Source of the DNA: Lycocorax pyrrhopterus obiensis
Taxonomy: Eukaryota > Chordata > Aves > Passeriformes > Paradisaeidae
DNA: 64,000 nucleotides
NCBI GenBank assembly: GCA_014706295.1
Contig: JACSVZ010000016.1
Coordinates: forward strand, 5,437,168 to 5,501,167
Reading direction: 5' to 3'
Part shown: positions 28,101 through 41,003 of the stretch, one piece after another
Layout of the letters: every line of letters starts with the position of its first letter
How positions within the stretch are numbered: position 1 is the first letter of the stretch
Notes under the pieces: model-generated
Seen by the model: only the letters and a program-made list of their open reading frames with translations
The model's database searches: none
Told to the model about the DNA's origin: nothing
Translations under genes and position numbers: made by a program

Positions 28101-29783
28101 TATTTGATTCTATTGATAATAGAAATAACACCAGGTTTAAAATAGGCTGACTGCTTCAGAGGCTGGGGAGGCAAGGTGAAAACAGGCAGTAGATGCACAA
28201 GCCCAGGAGATGCCTTAATAACAACAGAATGAGCCAGCAATAAATGCCATCTTTTGTTCTGCTCTGGTCAGTTTGCCATGAAATCACAAATAATGGTTTC
28301 TGTAGACTGTGCTGGGGAATATATCCAAATTTCTGGAAGTGGAAACCAGAGTGCACATCTTCTTCAGACTTAATGGCCTTGGCTTCATAACTTACAAACC
28401 AGCAATGCTTAACAAGTTACAACTAACTGCAAAACTACTGGCCAAAACCAGACTAGAGACAGCTCTGCACTCTGCTGCCCCAAACCAAAACTGCCCTTTT
28501 TAAAGAAAACACTACATGGAAGAGTTTATAGAAAATAATTGTTACACTTCACAGAATCAGTTACAGCTTGCTGGCTTGACTTTGACTGTTCACTACATAT
28601 TTCACCTTCAAACTTTTTTGTGAATACAATGAATGAGCTGGTAATTAAATTTAGCTGTTTATTACTTCTGCATACTTGATTTCAGTACAGTTGTACATTA
28701 TTTTATACAGTGTAATTATAGGGTACAATTACTTATGCTTTTTTTCAAGTGAGCAGTTCTCAAGTAAAACTGAGTCAGTTGGCTGGCAGAAAGCTGGAGA
28801 CCAGATGTGGAATTAACCTTTTATGACACTGCTGGGCTTCTGCTGACAGATAAATAAAGCAAGGAGTTCTCTGGGAATATTTGTGCAGCAGCAGGCTGAT
28901 GGACACCTAACATCACCACGGTAAGATGATCTAGAAGAGCAGTAAAAGCCCTGAGAGAACAGCTGGATGTGGCATAAAGCCGTGGCTATCGCTCTTATTT
29001 CCCTCTTGTCGAAACAGAACTCCAAAGGATGATTCATGTAATTCTTATCTGCCAAGTTCAAACCTGTCAGCTGTTACTTAATAATATCAATTCATAGTTT
29101 TAACAGGATTTGGACCAAGATAACTGAAGAAAGAACTACGGCCATGCTTCAACATCATCATCTGTGCCCTTCATTTGCTTTCCAAGGACAAGTAATTTAT
29201 AAAAAACACTTCTCACAATCTATGAGGGGAAACCCACAAGCAATTGTGTATCTGTAGGTAGCCAGCTCGTCGCATAACTGTAGCCATCTGAAGTTACCTG
29301 GAGGTTCAACAGCCAGTGGAGCACACACAGAGTTATCCAATTTATTTGCTCAGTCACTGACACAGACAGCGACGACTGGAAGCCACAGCTACAGCAAGTA
29401 GCACACAATTCCCAGGATGGATTACAGCACAAAGCACTTGCAAAACAGCTTTGAATGACAACTCTGTAACCATCAGTGCTTCTTTCAAGACAGACCCACA
29501 GGAAGAGTCTACATTGCTTAAATTACGGCTCATCTAATTAGTCTAATGAACAAAGTTTTTGCCACATAAAAAAAGCAACCAGTTTTATTCTTCCAGGCTA
29601 AAACCCTGTGTGCTGTTGCAAAGATGTACTGTCAACTGAGAAGACAACATTTTCCCTTAAAAAATAAAGTCTTCTGGTAAAAAGAAACAGCTTGAACAGT
29701 ATTTTCTTAGAAATGAACTGTGGATCATCACTTCAGGGGATGAGGTAAACCCCTGGTGTCTTTGCAAGTAAGCATCTTGCTGT

Positions 29784-29800
29784 GGGGTGGGGTGGGGTGG
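29784..29800 (+). repeat. Short GGGGT tandem repeat
   Basis: Three GGGG runs (29784-29787, 29789-29792, 29794-29797) and a final GG are separated by single T. With its very short loops it could form a two-layer quadruplex. Confidence 0.7.
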
Positions 29801-31930
29801 AGTTGGAGTTTTTTACAAATTTTAGCACTGTTATAAAAACACAGCCCTAAAATGTATGTTGGCCTAACAATCCAAGACTTGCACGGCCCCAGACAGGATG
29901 CATCCTGTCTCTAAAAGATGGACTGCCCTCAGTTTGGCCTCTTTGGAGTAGATACCTGGTATCTACGGCTGCAGTTCCTTTGAGTGAGCAGAACCTCCAG
30001 CACCAAAGGCCTGCACACTTTCTGTTCCTATTTTCAATACACAACAGTTTGGTTATTCAGCTATAACTGTGCATTTGTCAAAGCTCACGGGGTTGTTACC
30101 CAAGCACCCAGTGAAGGATGGAGCTCCAGGTACCCTCAGGGCATGGCTGATTCTGGGGCGAGCTGAGGGGTGACACTGCTCCTGGGGATGACACGTGTCA
30201 CACACCAGCACCCAAAAATGCTACTGTCGCTGGGAGATGGTGCAAAACCCTTACCTCGTTCTTCCTGGGCTTCCATAGCAATTATTTTTCCTCGTGTTAA
30301 GCAGTTTTTCAGAGCTGAGAATCCCTGCACTACACACGCCAGCACAGGGCTAGCTGATAAGCGAAAATAATGCCCTTATTGCAATCTCTAGGACCAAGAC
30401 TTTCAGGTAATCTCTTCCCACAGACTGCTGGACAGAACAAAAGGGTATCACTTCTCCTTTGACTTCCCAAACTACTCTTATCAGAAGGACTTTTGGAACG
30501 AACTATTTAGTGTCAATAGTGTAGTTTCCAGAAGTAAACCAGACTTGTGGGAGAATCTCTGCACATTCATGACTGCTCTTTGGGCTGGCTGGAGTGCCTG
30601 AGGCAGCACATCCTTTATCGTGGCACTCCAAGTGCTCTGGGCCTTTATAGAGCAAAAACTCCTCTTACCTGGAACCTGTGCCTAGGTAAGGGTGAGGACA
30701 ACATTTAAATAACAACATGTGTCAGACATACACAAATATTCAGGAGCAAGCAAGCAGACTGCAGCCAGAAAATCTGAAATGCAACTGTGGACACAGCTAA
30801 TGTACGAGTAAAATGTGGCTGTGTAGAGATGTTGCTGGTTGATATTGCTGGTTCACACTGCCTGAGGAGAGGGACTATTCAAATAAATAACAGGCAAAAA
30901 AAGGCCAAAAATGGCTTCTGCAGCCTTCCTGCAATTGAAAACCACAGAGAAAGTAAAAGCTGTGCCAACTGTGCCCCGTGCCAGGTACTAATACCAGGGA
31001 GAGCAGATGGCATGGCTAGAGAAAGAGAGGGCATTTAACGCTGGTGGTCTCTTGGAGCTCAGACACCACACAGTGACACAATTGGGCTTGGCCAGCGAGC
31101 CAGCCAGGCCTGCCAAAAGCACTGCAGACAGACTTCTCTCTGTTGCTTGACTTGCACAGTGGCACCAAGGATCCCTGAGGCACTGGGATTTACCTATGGA
31201 GAAGTGTAAAATACAAAACCTCTCTTCAGAATCCAGAGGTGAGCAGGGTACCCAGGATGCTCTAAAACTTGTCTCTGGAACACTGCTGCACTGCAGGTTC
31301 ATGTTTCCTCAGAAACACGCTCCAGAGCTGCCAGTAACTTTGGCACACAGAAGAAACTGAGATATTTATTTGTATGTATCTGATGCAGTAAATACTTCCG
31401 AGAATGGAAAGTAAAAAATAGCATAAGACTTGCAGTAGTTAAGAAGAAAGAATCAAAAATCCATCTTAAGAGTCAATCAGGAGAAAGTAGGAAGATGCAG
31501 AAGACTTTTCATTCTTCTGGGAATCTTTTCATTAACAGAAAAGCAACCAGACAGGGGTCTCTAGAGAGAATTTTCTCGACCCTCTGATTAAGGAGTTCAA
31601 CTGGCAGCAGGAAAACTAATACGTTTGTTTCATAAGGTCATGAACTATTTCATGATTTCCAGCTGAATTAGTTAGGTGGTCCATTAAGAGCCATTTCTAA
31701 AAATCTAAGCAAAAAATAGCTACAAGAGACAGGATTAATTTAACAAAGATGAAATATGGGGGGAGATGGCTTATTTTTCATGTTTGTTTTTTTTTTTCCT
31801 TTTTGTTTAGGTACTAACATAGAAATACAAGAAATTACGTCCAAGTTCTGTTAAAGAGCTAAGATCAAAAATAAGACTAAAAAAGTTCTTAAAATCTAGA
31901 TTAAATCTGTATTTATCAACAAATTTAAAA

Positions 31931-32220
31931 CCCTCTACGTGGAGAGCAGCAATAACGCAGCCCCGTGGGATCAGCAGGGAAGCCTCTCCAGCCCAGACGT
32001 GCCAGCTGGCCCCAGCACCGCGCTCCCTGTGCCCACACTGAGTGTGTGTGGGCACATCCTTCAGCTGCCCCGGGGAACAGGAGCAGGGCTCTCCAGGACA
32101 CCCAGCCACCAGCCTGCACGAGCACGGTGTACTTCCCACGTGCCCAAAAGCACGGGCCACAGAACCTTGTCGCTGCTCCTTCTGATTCTGGACTGACCAG
32201 CACCGACTTCGTTTCCCAGG
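31931..32220. promoter_or_regulatory. GC-rich, CpG-enriched intronic patch
   Basis: By hand count the 290 bp hold 107 C and 78 G (about 64% GC) and 14 CpGs, an observed/expected ratio near 0.49. Flanking sequence is strongly AT-rich. A 179-codon open frame crosses the patch on the minus strand (31807-32346), but it has no recognisable domain and is probably a by-product of few AT-rich stop codons. An intronic promoter or enhancer is possible. Confidence 0.3.
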
Positions 32221-33484
32221 ACTGACTTCACCCAGCCTTCTTTCTCTACGTAGGGAAGCCTTGGCAAAGCAAACTAAGGAAAACACAAAAGTAGAGTAGC
32301 TAAGACTGGTGCAGAGGCTGTCTTTCGTGCAAGTCACCTCCTGCAAACAGTTTAATTAAGTGGCTTTTGTGTTTTTCAGGCCCTTGGACAACTCCTACCC
32401 ACAAAAACTAGCGACAGACCAGCACGAAGTATCCTCACCCAAAATCTGAGCTGGAAACACCCTTTGGCACTGTGGCACAGACCAGCTGCAAGCCAGTGTG
32501 GCTGATGTGTGGGCACAGCAGGGTGAGGGCTCCTCAGCAGCACCCCAAAAAACACTTAACTCATCTAAGATTAAAGGCAGAGGCATTGCCCTTGGAGAAA
32601 AGACACAGACAAGCAATGCTTGAAAAACAGAAACCACTCCCGCAGCATCTATTTTTGGCTGTGTCCTCTTGCAGATTGCTCTGAAGACATATTTGATACC
32701 ATAACACTGTAAGGTAATTGAAAGGACGTGTTTACTCGAAGAATTTGACCTTGTTCATGGACTTTCGTTCCAGTCTGAACAAAGAATTTCACCAGACTGT
32801 TGAGAAAAACAGTAGACAAGACTTCCATGACTGATTTCAATGGAGACTGAATCCAAATCACGGTAAATTTAGGAAAATATTCAGGGTGTTGCTTTTTAAA
32901 ATTTCATATGCTTACAAAACCTCACTCAATGGAAAAAATTAAAGGTGGATCAATAGCTAAAATAATCCTCTAAAAATAGAACACATATTTCTTTATGGTG
33001 AATAGTTTCCCCTCAATTTATCCTCCAAATTCCTTCAAGTAAAGTGACTGGCATGTGTTCAACATGTGGGTCAGAGCTGGCACAAGTACATATGCTGGTG
33101 ATTTGATAGCTGACCAGATGTTTGTGGAGAACTAGCTCCAGCTATTCCTAAGGGAAGGCACATGAAACCCGTTAGCACTAATAAATCAGAACAGCTATTT
33201 TTCTCCTGAAATTCCTTCCTTAGAAAATACACAAAGGTAAGTTTTTTCCAATCCCACCGACTACAGACATTTTACAGGGCAAGTCCCCGTCACACCGACA
33301 AAGACCAAAGCAGTGAAACTTACGTGAAGAAAATTGCATGGTCCTTGATCAAAATAAAGCCACTGTGACACCGCATTTCAACATTGCCACACATACCCAG
33401 ACACCTTTTCAGATGAGCAGGGTTCACAAGATCATAGAATTTGCTTATATTCAAGAAGTTGCACAACTGCAACCTCGTGCTTGC

Positions 33485-33709
33485 TTATTCACCCCCTAAC
33501 TTTGAGGTGAGATGACTGGCCTCTAGTTCCCTGGGTCTTCCTTTTTTCCTTTTTAAAAATGGGTTTCTCCTTCTCCAGTCAGTGGGAATTTTACCAGACT
33601 GCCAAGATTTCTCTAATATGATGGATAGTGGCTTAGCCACCACATGTGCCAGTTCTCTCAGGACTGGCATCACAAAAGAGTTCAAGGGCAGATTTTTGTG
33701 GGAAGGCAT
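33485..33709 (-). mobile_element. CR1 LINE reverse-transcriptase fragment, broken
   Basis: The minus-strand translation contains VLREL, AKPLSII, EKSWQSGKIP and DW in the order found in the CR1 ORF2 reverse transcriptase. After DW the similarity moves to another frame and meets a stop codon, so this copy has at least one frameshift and one nonsense change and is inactive. No 3' terminal repeat adjoins it, so it is an internal fragment. It shares orientation with the glypican gene. Confidence 0.85.
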
Positions 33710-35417
33710 TCGTTTCCTTCTCCTGCTTTCTCACATTGTATTATCAAAGTAATCATTACATTGCTTCCTCCATTGCTTAGGGTGATTTTGTGAATTACTG
33801 AGGATTTTTAGTTAAACACGGGTCATTAGTGATGGGAACTCAACTGCAGAAATATTATACTTGGAATCTAGGGCCAAAGCATCCATCACATCTGTCACAC
33901 TGAAGTTCTAATATGCAATTGCTAAAACCTCTCAAATATCTGCAGCTTTTACAGTTCTGTTTAAAGTTTTGCAATCTGTGACTCAACAACTTAATGAGAA
34001 ACAAAGGCTGCAGATAAATCAGTCTGGAAATGAAAGCAAATTAGCCATTCTGCTCCAGCAGAATTCCAACACGAATGAGTATGCTGAGATTGACTGCAGC
34101 AATGTAATGTAATGCTCTCCTGAATTCCAATTCCGAGCTTCCCTTTCCGGGAGCTTTAGAGGAAGTTCAGCAAACAAGCATTCAGAACTAAAGCACCAAA
34201 ACTATGATCTACATAAATGGTACCATAAGCTTTGACAAGCCCCAGCCAAATCAGGAGTCTCTTTAAGTCTCGTGACAGTCCCAGCTTTTCAACAGCACAT
34301 TTTTTTAACACACCAAAGCCAATCAGTTACTTTTATTCTCTCATTGAGACAAAAAAAGTTAATTCTCGACAGAGAGTTCCACACTACGGTCACTTGCTCT
34401 TCTATCCTATAAACTCAGTTGATTTTAATCACTGAGTGCTGTCCTAAATTTGCGTAATTTATACTGTATTAAGAATACTTAATACAGGGAGCAAACAGAC
34501 GCTTAACTAGAAGGTAAAGTTTAGGAAGGATTTATCTTCTTAAAATGCCTATCTTCATTTCAAGGTCACATGGAATCAATAAAAAATAAACAATTTTTTG
34601 TACCTTGCTCATTTAGGTATCGCATTTCTAGCCTAGACAGATTTTAAAAGTAAACATTAAGTTTTAGAAAGGTGGTGGTGGGAGAACAACTGTGAAATAT
34701 TCTGACAGATATTTTGTTGGTTTTGTTTCAGGAGAAATTTCAAGATTCCGCTATTTTCATGAGGAAGTAAATTCTCCACTTTTTTTCTGTCTCTTTAAAT
34801 TTAATAGACACCTCCCACTGTTTAAGTTCTACTCTCTGAAGCCCTAGAACTGATTGCTTATTTTAAAAGAGACCCTTTGGCATGAAACTTTATCTGTGTA
34901 ACTCTGTAAATGGGATCAAGCCCTTCAGAAGCACTGAAAGAAACCAAGAGAGGAACAACTACCCAACCAAAAAGGAAATTACTGGCAGGCTGAAAATGAG
35001 AGGGTAACAAATAAGGCCTAAGAAATTCTGGGCCCTGAAGAAAAGCACACTTCTGCATTTCAGACCCAGTTCAAGAAAGCACTTTGACATACACGAGGTT
35101 TATCTTAGTTCTGCAGTACTATTCTTGATCCACAAAATCCCCACAGAACTTCAGTGCTTGCTTAAGTTTTCTGCCAAGAAAGTAGATTTGTAAAAAGGGG
35201 CCTTCAAACTTTGCAAAATCACTTGAATTCTGTAAGGCCATTTCTGTTCCTCTGACAAATCTCCTGCCTTCTTGTTCCACAAAGGTCAGTTCGCGGAAGA
35301 GTTTTCTCTTTCAAGTCTTTTAGATCAATCTTAGATAATGATACTCTTCACAAGATCATGAAACAAAATGTTGACTTGATTAATCTATTCTGGGAAATGT
35401 TATGAACCAGCTCCCTG
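33710..35417 (-). other. Intron between two CR1 relics
   Basis: AT-rich sequence of 1.7 kb with no gene, repeat or motif I can support. It may contain diverged remains of the flanking CR1 elements, but I could not align them. Confidence 0.5.
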
Positions 35418-35668
35418 TAATAGAATAAAATATTTCAGTTAGAAGGGACCTACAATGACTACACCTAGTCCAGCTGCCTGACCAATTTAGGGCTGATCAG
35501 GTTAAATCACCTTGGTAAGGGCATCGTCCAAACACCTCTTAAAACACTGACAGGCTTGGGGCACCGAGCACCCTACAGAAAGCCCATTCCAGGGTCTGGC
35601 CACCCTCTTTGGTAAAGAAAGGCTTCCTAATGCCCAGCCTAAACCTCACCTGGCACAGCTTTGAACCA
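35418..35668 (-). mobile_element. CR1 LINE 3'-end fragment, older subfamily
   Basis: The plus strand starts with AATAGAATAAAATATTTCAG and AGAAGGGACC, a decayed reverse complement of a CR1 3' end. It continues with matches such as CTTGGGGCACCGAGCACC, CCATTCCAGGGTCTGGCCAC and CTAAACCTCACCTGGCACAG. It is more diverged than the copy at 1883 and is cut off before any coding part. Confidence 0.85.
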
Positions 35669-38600
35669 ATTTTTTGACCAAAAATTCTCCCATCTTGTGG
35701 AAATACCATGCCCTAACACATTTTTTCACCCCATCCTAATAGAGGGAAGCTCTGTAAGAACCAAGAGCTTCCCAGTTTGAGAGACTGTCAAAGCACCCCT
35801 TAAATGGAAACTCACTGATGCTGAAAAGCCTGCACTGTAATTTAGGGAGGCACAGCTAGAGACAACACACCAAACAGCAATTTAGCCAACACACACAGAG
35901 CAAGACACACAAACCATCAAAGTAAAAGTGGCATCAGGTGAAGGAGTTTCCCAATTTAGGGGATATGACCTTGAGGACCGGTTTTCAATCTCTTCTTCAG
36001 AGACAAGGTGTTGGGAGATTTGTCACTTGGGGAATTTCAATATAATGAATGAGCAGAGCACTCAGCAAAGGAGAACTTCATAGGAGCCCTTAATCTGACT
36101 CTGAACAGGACAGAACAAATCAGTACTTACGAGCCTTATGAAATTTGAAGTTGTTTAATATACTTTCAGCAATGCTGGTTCTTAAAGCAGGCTCAGGAAC
36201 ATTATACATTTCTCCACAATACCTGAGCATTTGTTTCCCAATCCTGATCACACCATGCAGACAGAGAACAAAAGTCAACAGTCTGTCCCACTGGCCAAGA
36301 CCAAGATCCATCTACGTCTTCCTAAGGCTGGTATTACAGTGGGCCCCTGAGGGATGCAAAAATGTACATCCATTGCTCCTCAAAATGTGACATTTGATTT
36401 CACTGAAAGCTGCTTAAATATCACAGAAATATCCAGAGACTATTCAGAAGTTATTTCTGGATCTGGTGGTTGAGTGGGATGCGATGGCACGGACTTTTGG
36501 GACACAAAGCAGCCATCACGAAGGAACTGCCATACAGGAAGAAACAGAGACGGATGCAGTCCCAGGGCTGACAGCTCCCCTCAGCTGCCTCACACAAAGC
36601 TGATGAAGCCCTGCAGTTGACAGCTCCAGGGTATAGGGCAACGTGCCCAGGGGACCTGCCCAATCTCTCACAGTCCTTCCTGTCTTTAATACTCCACAAG
36701 AATTTCTTGTTGTTTGTTTTTAAGTCTTTGACTCTTTGCTCTTCAAATTCCATTTCAAGCTCTTCAGTTTCCTTCTCACAGTGCCCACTTTGGTCTGTGC
36801 CCCTGTCTTTAGGATTCACTAGTGTTGGATTTCCAGTTTCTGACAGCTATTTCTTTTGCTCAAATAACCTCCTGAACTTTGTGTTTAAGCATATGGATTC
36901 ATTTGCCTTTCTGCTCCTTTTCTCAAAGGGTGCTGCTCCTATTTGCAGTGACAGGCTGTGGGGTGCTCAAGTAGCTACTATGCCTAAACCAAGATTTTAA
37001 TTTCTATGCTTAATCACAGCCATATATTTAAACAATGTTCACATTGTTCTAGTAATCAAGAGGGGACCCCAAGAATGTTGGTCATTATGTTTTCCATTCT
37101 CTGTATAATCTATGCTGAACTTCAGCTGTAAAACTCTGTGAGTATGAGACGACTTTCACGTTTAAATGCAAGCCTCCATAAACCAGACCTAATCTTCAGC
37201 TAACTGAAGCAATAAAGGTAGCAAGTAATATCAGGATCTCAGTCAAATATAGCAGTGGCATCCACACAGGCTGTCCATATCACATGGATAAGCAGTGGGT
37301 TGTTTTAGCTAAATGTATTTGTGCAAAAGTTCAAATAGCAGAAGTCTCAAAGTACCCTAGGCTCTGAAAACCACAGCATCTCTGGAAATACTGCTTATTA
37401 CAACTTCTGGGCAAGGTTTGCCATTGAGATCCTAGAAGTTTGCATGTAAGTGACAAACACAACTTTAAAAACTTTCCATTTCCTGAGATGCTGGCAGACA
37501 TCTCAGCCCAGAGTTCTTAAGCATCTGGGACTTGCTTTCCATTTCAACTAACCTGACAACACAAAGTTAAAAATTAATTAGAGACTGATTTCCTTGCTAC
37601 AGAAATCATCCCATTCCTTTCAGCAGGGCAGCTCTGAGAGGAAAGTCCTTCTCCAACAAAGAGTATTGAAATTTGTCCCCCCACCACTGCATGGTTGGTT
37701 TCAGGGGTCTCCTTCAATCAATCACTTCATCCACAGATTAATGACAAAAGTAAATTGCAATATATCATCCCTCTCACATCTTCAGTATCCTCCATGGATT
37801 TGCCTCCTTCAGCCTCTATGAATTAATCCCCTCCACTTTCCCAGACCATCCATCATGCTCTTTCACACTCTGATTCCCTATTCCTTATACCACAGACTGT
37901 CTTTCATCTCTGTTGCAGTCAAATTTTGGAACAGCTTTCTTAACTCTGCTAATCCCTATCTCCAGACAATTCTTCCTACAGCCAGATGACCTCCACAAGT
38001 CTCCTCCTAACAGCATTTTGTCATTTCACATTCCTTTGTGTTCAGCTACTGAACAACACAGAAATGACACATACAATAAAAAGCAGTAAATTCATACTGC
38101 TTACCCAACTGAGCTGTACAGCTGCAAATAGGCTGAAATGCACTTATTAGGGATTAAACCTTTCATATGAAACTTGTAAATAAAAAGGTAATTTACCATG
38201 CTATCTTTTCAATGTACATTTGCTTTAGAAAACACTTTGGAATACATTGATCAGCACATAAAATAACTATGTCATGCAAAAAGATTGAAATAAAGATCTT
38301 CAAGATGCAAACAAACAGTAAAATTTCATTTGTATCAACATTATATTTTTTAACCATCAATGAACAATATTTAGCAGATCATCTGCAATCTTACTGAACA
38401 AAGACAAAAGTACTGGTTCTTGCTAAAAATCTTAAAGATATACTGTGTATTTCAGTCCCACACATGTAGTAAAATGTAGGAGGGAAGGGCACCACAGTTA
38501 CAGTGAAGACAAAGACATAAAACCATGAAATCCTGTCCATTTTACAGCTACCTCTGAAAAAAAAAAATATTTTTCTACAACTTAGTGTTGCACATAAAAA

Positions 38601-40968
38601 ACAAATACAGCTGCCTGCTAAACACAAGCATGACAGAGCTCCACAGCGAGTAATAAAGACTTCCCACGTTGTACCAGAGAGAGGAAGTAGCTTCTATTGA
38701 AAGACTGTCACACCTATCAACAAACACAACAACGTCCTGTACAGCCTGGCTCACGTGGAACAGTGCCAGGCAAGCCCTTGGCAGGGCACAAGGGGAGGCA
38801 GGGGCTTCCCAGAGAACAGCTGAAAGAGCTGCTGGTCAGGGACACTTCTGCAAGCACAGAGCAGCACCAGCACCCTGCACTGCCCCAACACCTGAGCATC
38901 TCACAGCTGCTTTTGCTGGCTGAGGCACCTCCAACACCGAGGAGAAACTCCTCAGGAATACGTCAGAAATCCTGGAGTGGACATGCAAACAGAAGTCACT
39001 GAAAATTGCATTCGCTTAGGTGGCTTAGAGAAAACAACTGCAGGTAATTCTGCAGTTATAAAGGAATTATTAGATTATTAATACTCTATGAAATTTACAC
39101 ATTACACATGAGAAAAGTCTTACTCAACAATACAAACTACTACTCTGGCTTTATCCAGCCATCAGCCTACATATTTTACACACTGCACAGTATACTAGTA
39201 TAATAGTTAATCATAACTATTGACCAATTACAACCATTTTCAGGAAGATCAAGGACATTTAACTGTGAATGTACCAGTGACAGGGGGAAGCACGGCGCCC
39301 AAGACAGCGTGGTAAAAGCTGCCTTTCTTTCTGTGTGTCTTTCTAGCTGCTTCCCACCAAGAGATTGTCTCCCTTCTGTCAGGAGCCACTTTGCAGAGAG
39401 GCATTCCTGGAGTACCAGCCTAAACCTTTCCTGTCAGGTCAGTGGGTAACATTCTCTCCTTTTTCTGAGGACAGACCAGCTGATGAATACAGATCTCTGT
39501 ATTATAAAAAAGAACACAAACCACCACCAAGAGAAAACCCACCACACCATCCCACATACCAATAAAAGAACCAAGTTTCAACTTTTTTGAAGTGCCCAGT
39601 TCAGAGATCACTAAAATCAGAGGCTGGAGTATCATTCCTCCAGATGTCTCCTCCTCCTCTTTTAAGTCTGAATTTAAGAGTTACAGATTTGTCCAAAATT
39701 TTCCCCCCACATCCCTTAGATCTAGCAGGCTTTCCTTGAGCTGCTGAGAAGCACTGAAGTACTGCAGCTCTGAGCTCCACACACGTGCCTCGAGCTGTAT
39801 CCCTGTGCTGTGTGTAATAATCCAGGGAAAACTGCATTAGTGCTGCTCTGCTGAGCACAAGGGATCTTTAAATCCACCAAAAAGCATCAGACATTTCTAA
39901 AGTCACTGCTGTGCAACTGGCCTAGACATTTGTAATAAATGACATTTCCCAAAATATTCAGGACTCCAGCAACAGGGTATTTGTTTCCAAACACAGGAAT
40001 ACAGTAGTGTCAGCTTAAAGTTCAGCCCCAGAGTTCGAACATTACCATCATTCCCAGGAATTGATAAGAAAGCATAACTGGCTTTGGGGGTAAAATATGG
40101 TAATGCCTTCAAAAATTCTTTTTTTCTTCTTTTTGAGGCATTCCTTAACATCTTCATTCAAAACCCACAACACTAAACTCATCTTCTGATGATAAACTGA
40201 CACACCAACCATTTTTTCCTTCTTTCCTCAAAAAAGGTTTTTTTTCAAGAATACAGAAACAGCAGCAAAATATGAACTTTTAAATAGAAAACACTCTAAA
40301 AAGAAAAGAGGAACAAGCATCAGCATGGACTAAGCTATCACCTAAAATCAACTGATTTTAACTGTTGGTCTCTGCATAATCTTACACAGGAATAAGGTCA
40401 CAGATCCTTTCACATTACCCAGAGCCAAGCAAGTATACCAAAAGCAGCAGACACCTAAGGGATTCCCTGCAGTATGGCCACATCTGCACTTGATTGACTG
40501 GAAATCTGACTCCAATACCCCATAAGGAAAGACGTTTTTTGAGGGCAAGTGTGAAATTCTGATCTGGCCACAGTGAATACAAGTGAGCATTTTATGAGGT
40601 GTCTGTTATCTGTGCTGGCAGAAAGCGAAGCCTGCAGAGCTGTTCCCACATCACAGCTCTAGCACTGATTCACCTACACATTTCCACTATCCTTCTGTAT
40701 TTCCTTTGATACACAAGTTATACCTTGAGGTCAGCAGGGTTTGAATTTCTTTAAAACTGGGGTAAAATGCACCTTTTTCATCTCTCAGCTCAGGTCTCCC
40801 TCTGCTATGAAGCAAAATCCCTTATACTCAATGCTGTTTGTCTTATGCACAAAGTTAATGAACAGCTTTTGAGTTCCCAGTGTTTGCTTACTGTAAACAC
40901 CTATATTATACAGTCCCAAACTGTAACATAGAAAAGCAACCTTTATCAGGCAATTAAGAAATTAAGCC

Positions 40969-41003
40969 ATTAAGAATTGCTTAAGAAATTAAGCAATCTT
41001 AAT
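40969..41003. repeat. AT-rich hairpin with a 4-nt loop
   Basis: ATTGCTTAA (40976-40984) and TTAAGCAAT (40989-40997) are exact inverted repeats around a GAAA loop. The stem continues past one bulged A (40975) with TTAAG/CTTAA and a further A-T pair, giving about 15 pairs. Direct AATTAAG-type repeats lie just upstream (40952-40966). It is too short for an ordinary microRNA precursor. Confidence 0.6.

Larger units (their letters stand above)
21161..33484 (-). other. Intron of the glypican gene (upstream side), first stretch
   Basis: About 12 kb 5' of the coding exon in transcript sense. It includes a tight CpG cluster (22146-22199), a GGGGT array (29784-29800) and a GC-rich patch (31931-32220). 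I see no exon on either strand. The upstream exon that should carry the N-terminal cysteine region is not visible here. Confidence 0.6.

Noticed and set aside
31807..32346. A 179-codon minus-strand frame, considered as a possible hidden exon or gene.
   Set aside because: It has no known domain, runs from GC-rich to AT-rich sequence with an abrupt change in composition, and has no convincing splice context. Kept only as part of the GC-patch finding.
33431..33440. ATCATAGAAT, like one CR1 terminal octamer.
   Set aside because: It is not followed by the conserved CR1 3' end sequence, so it may be chance.
36451..36819. A 122-codon minus-strand frame with a lysine- and glutamate-rich start that vaguely recalls the region before the CR1 reverse transcriptase.
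   Set aside because: The resemblance covers only about fifteen charged residues and no CR1 nucleotide words flank it, so I do not call an element.
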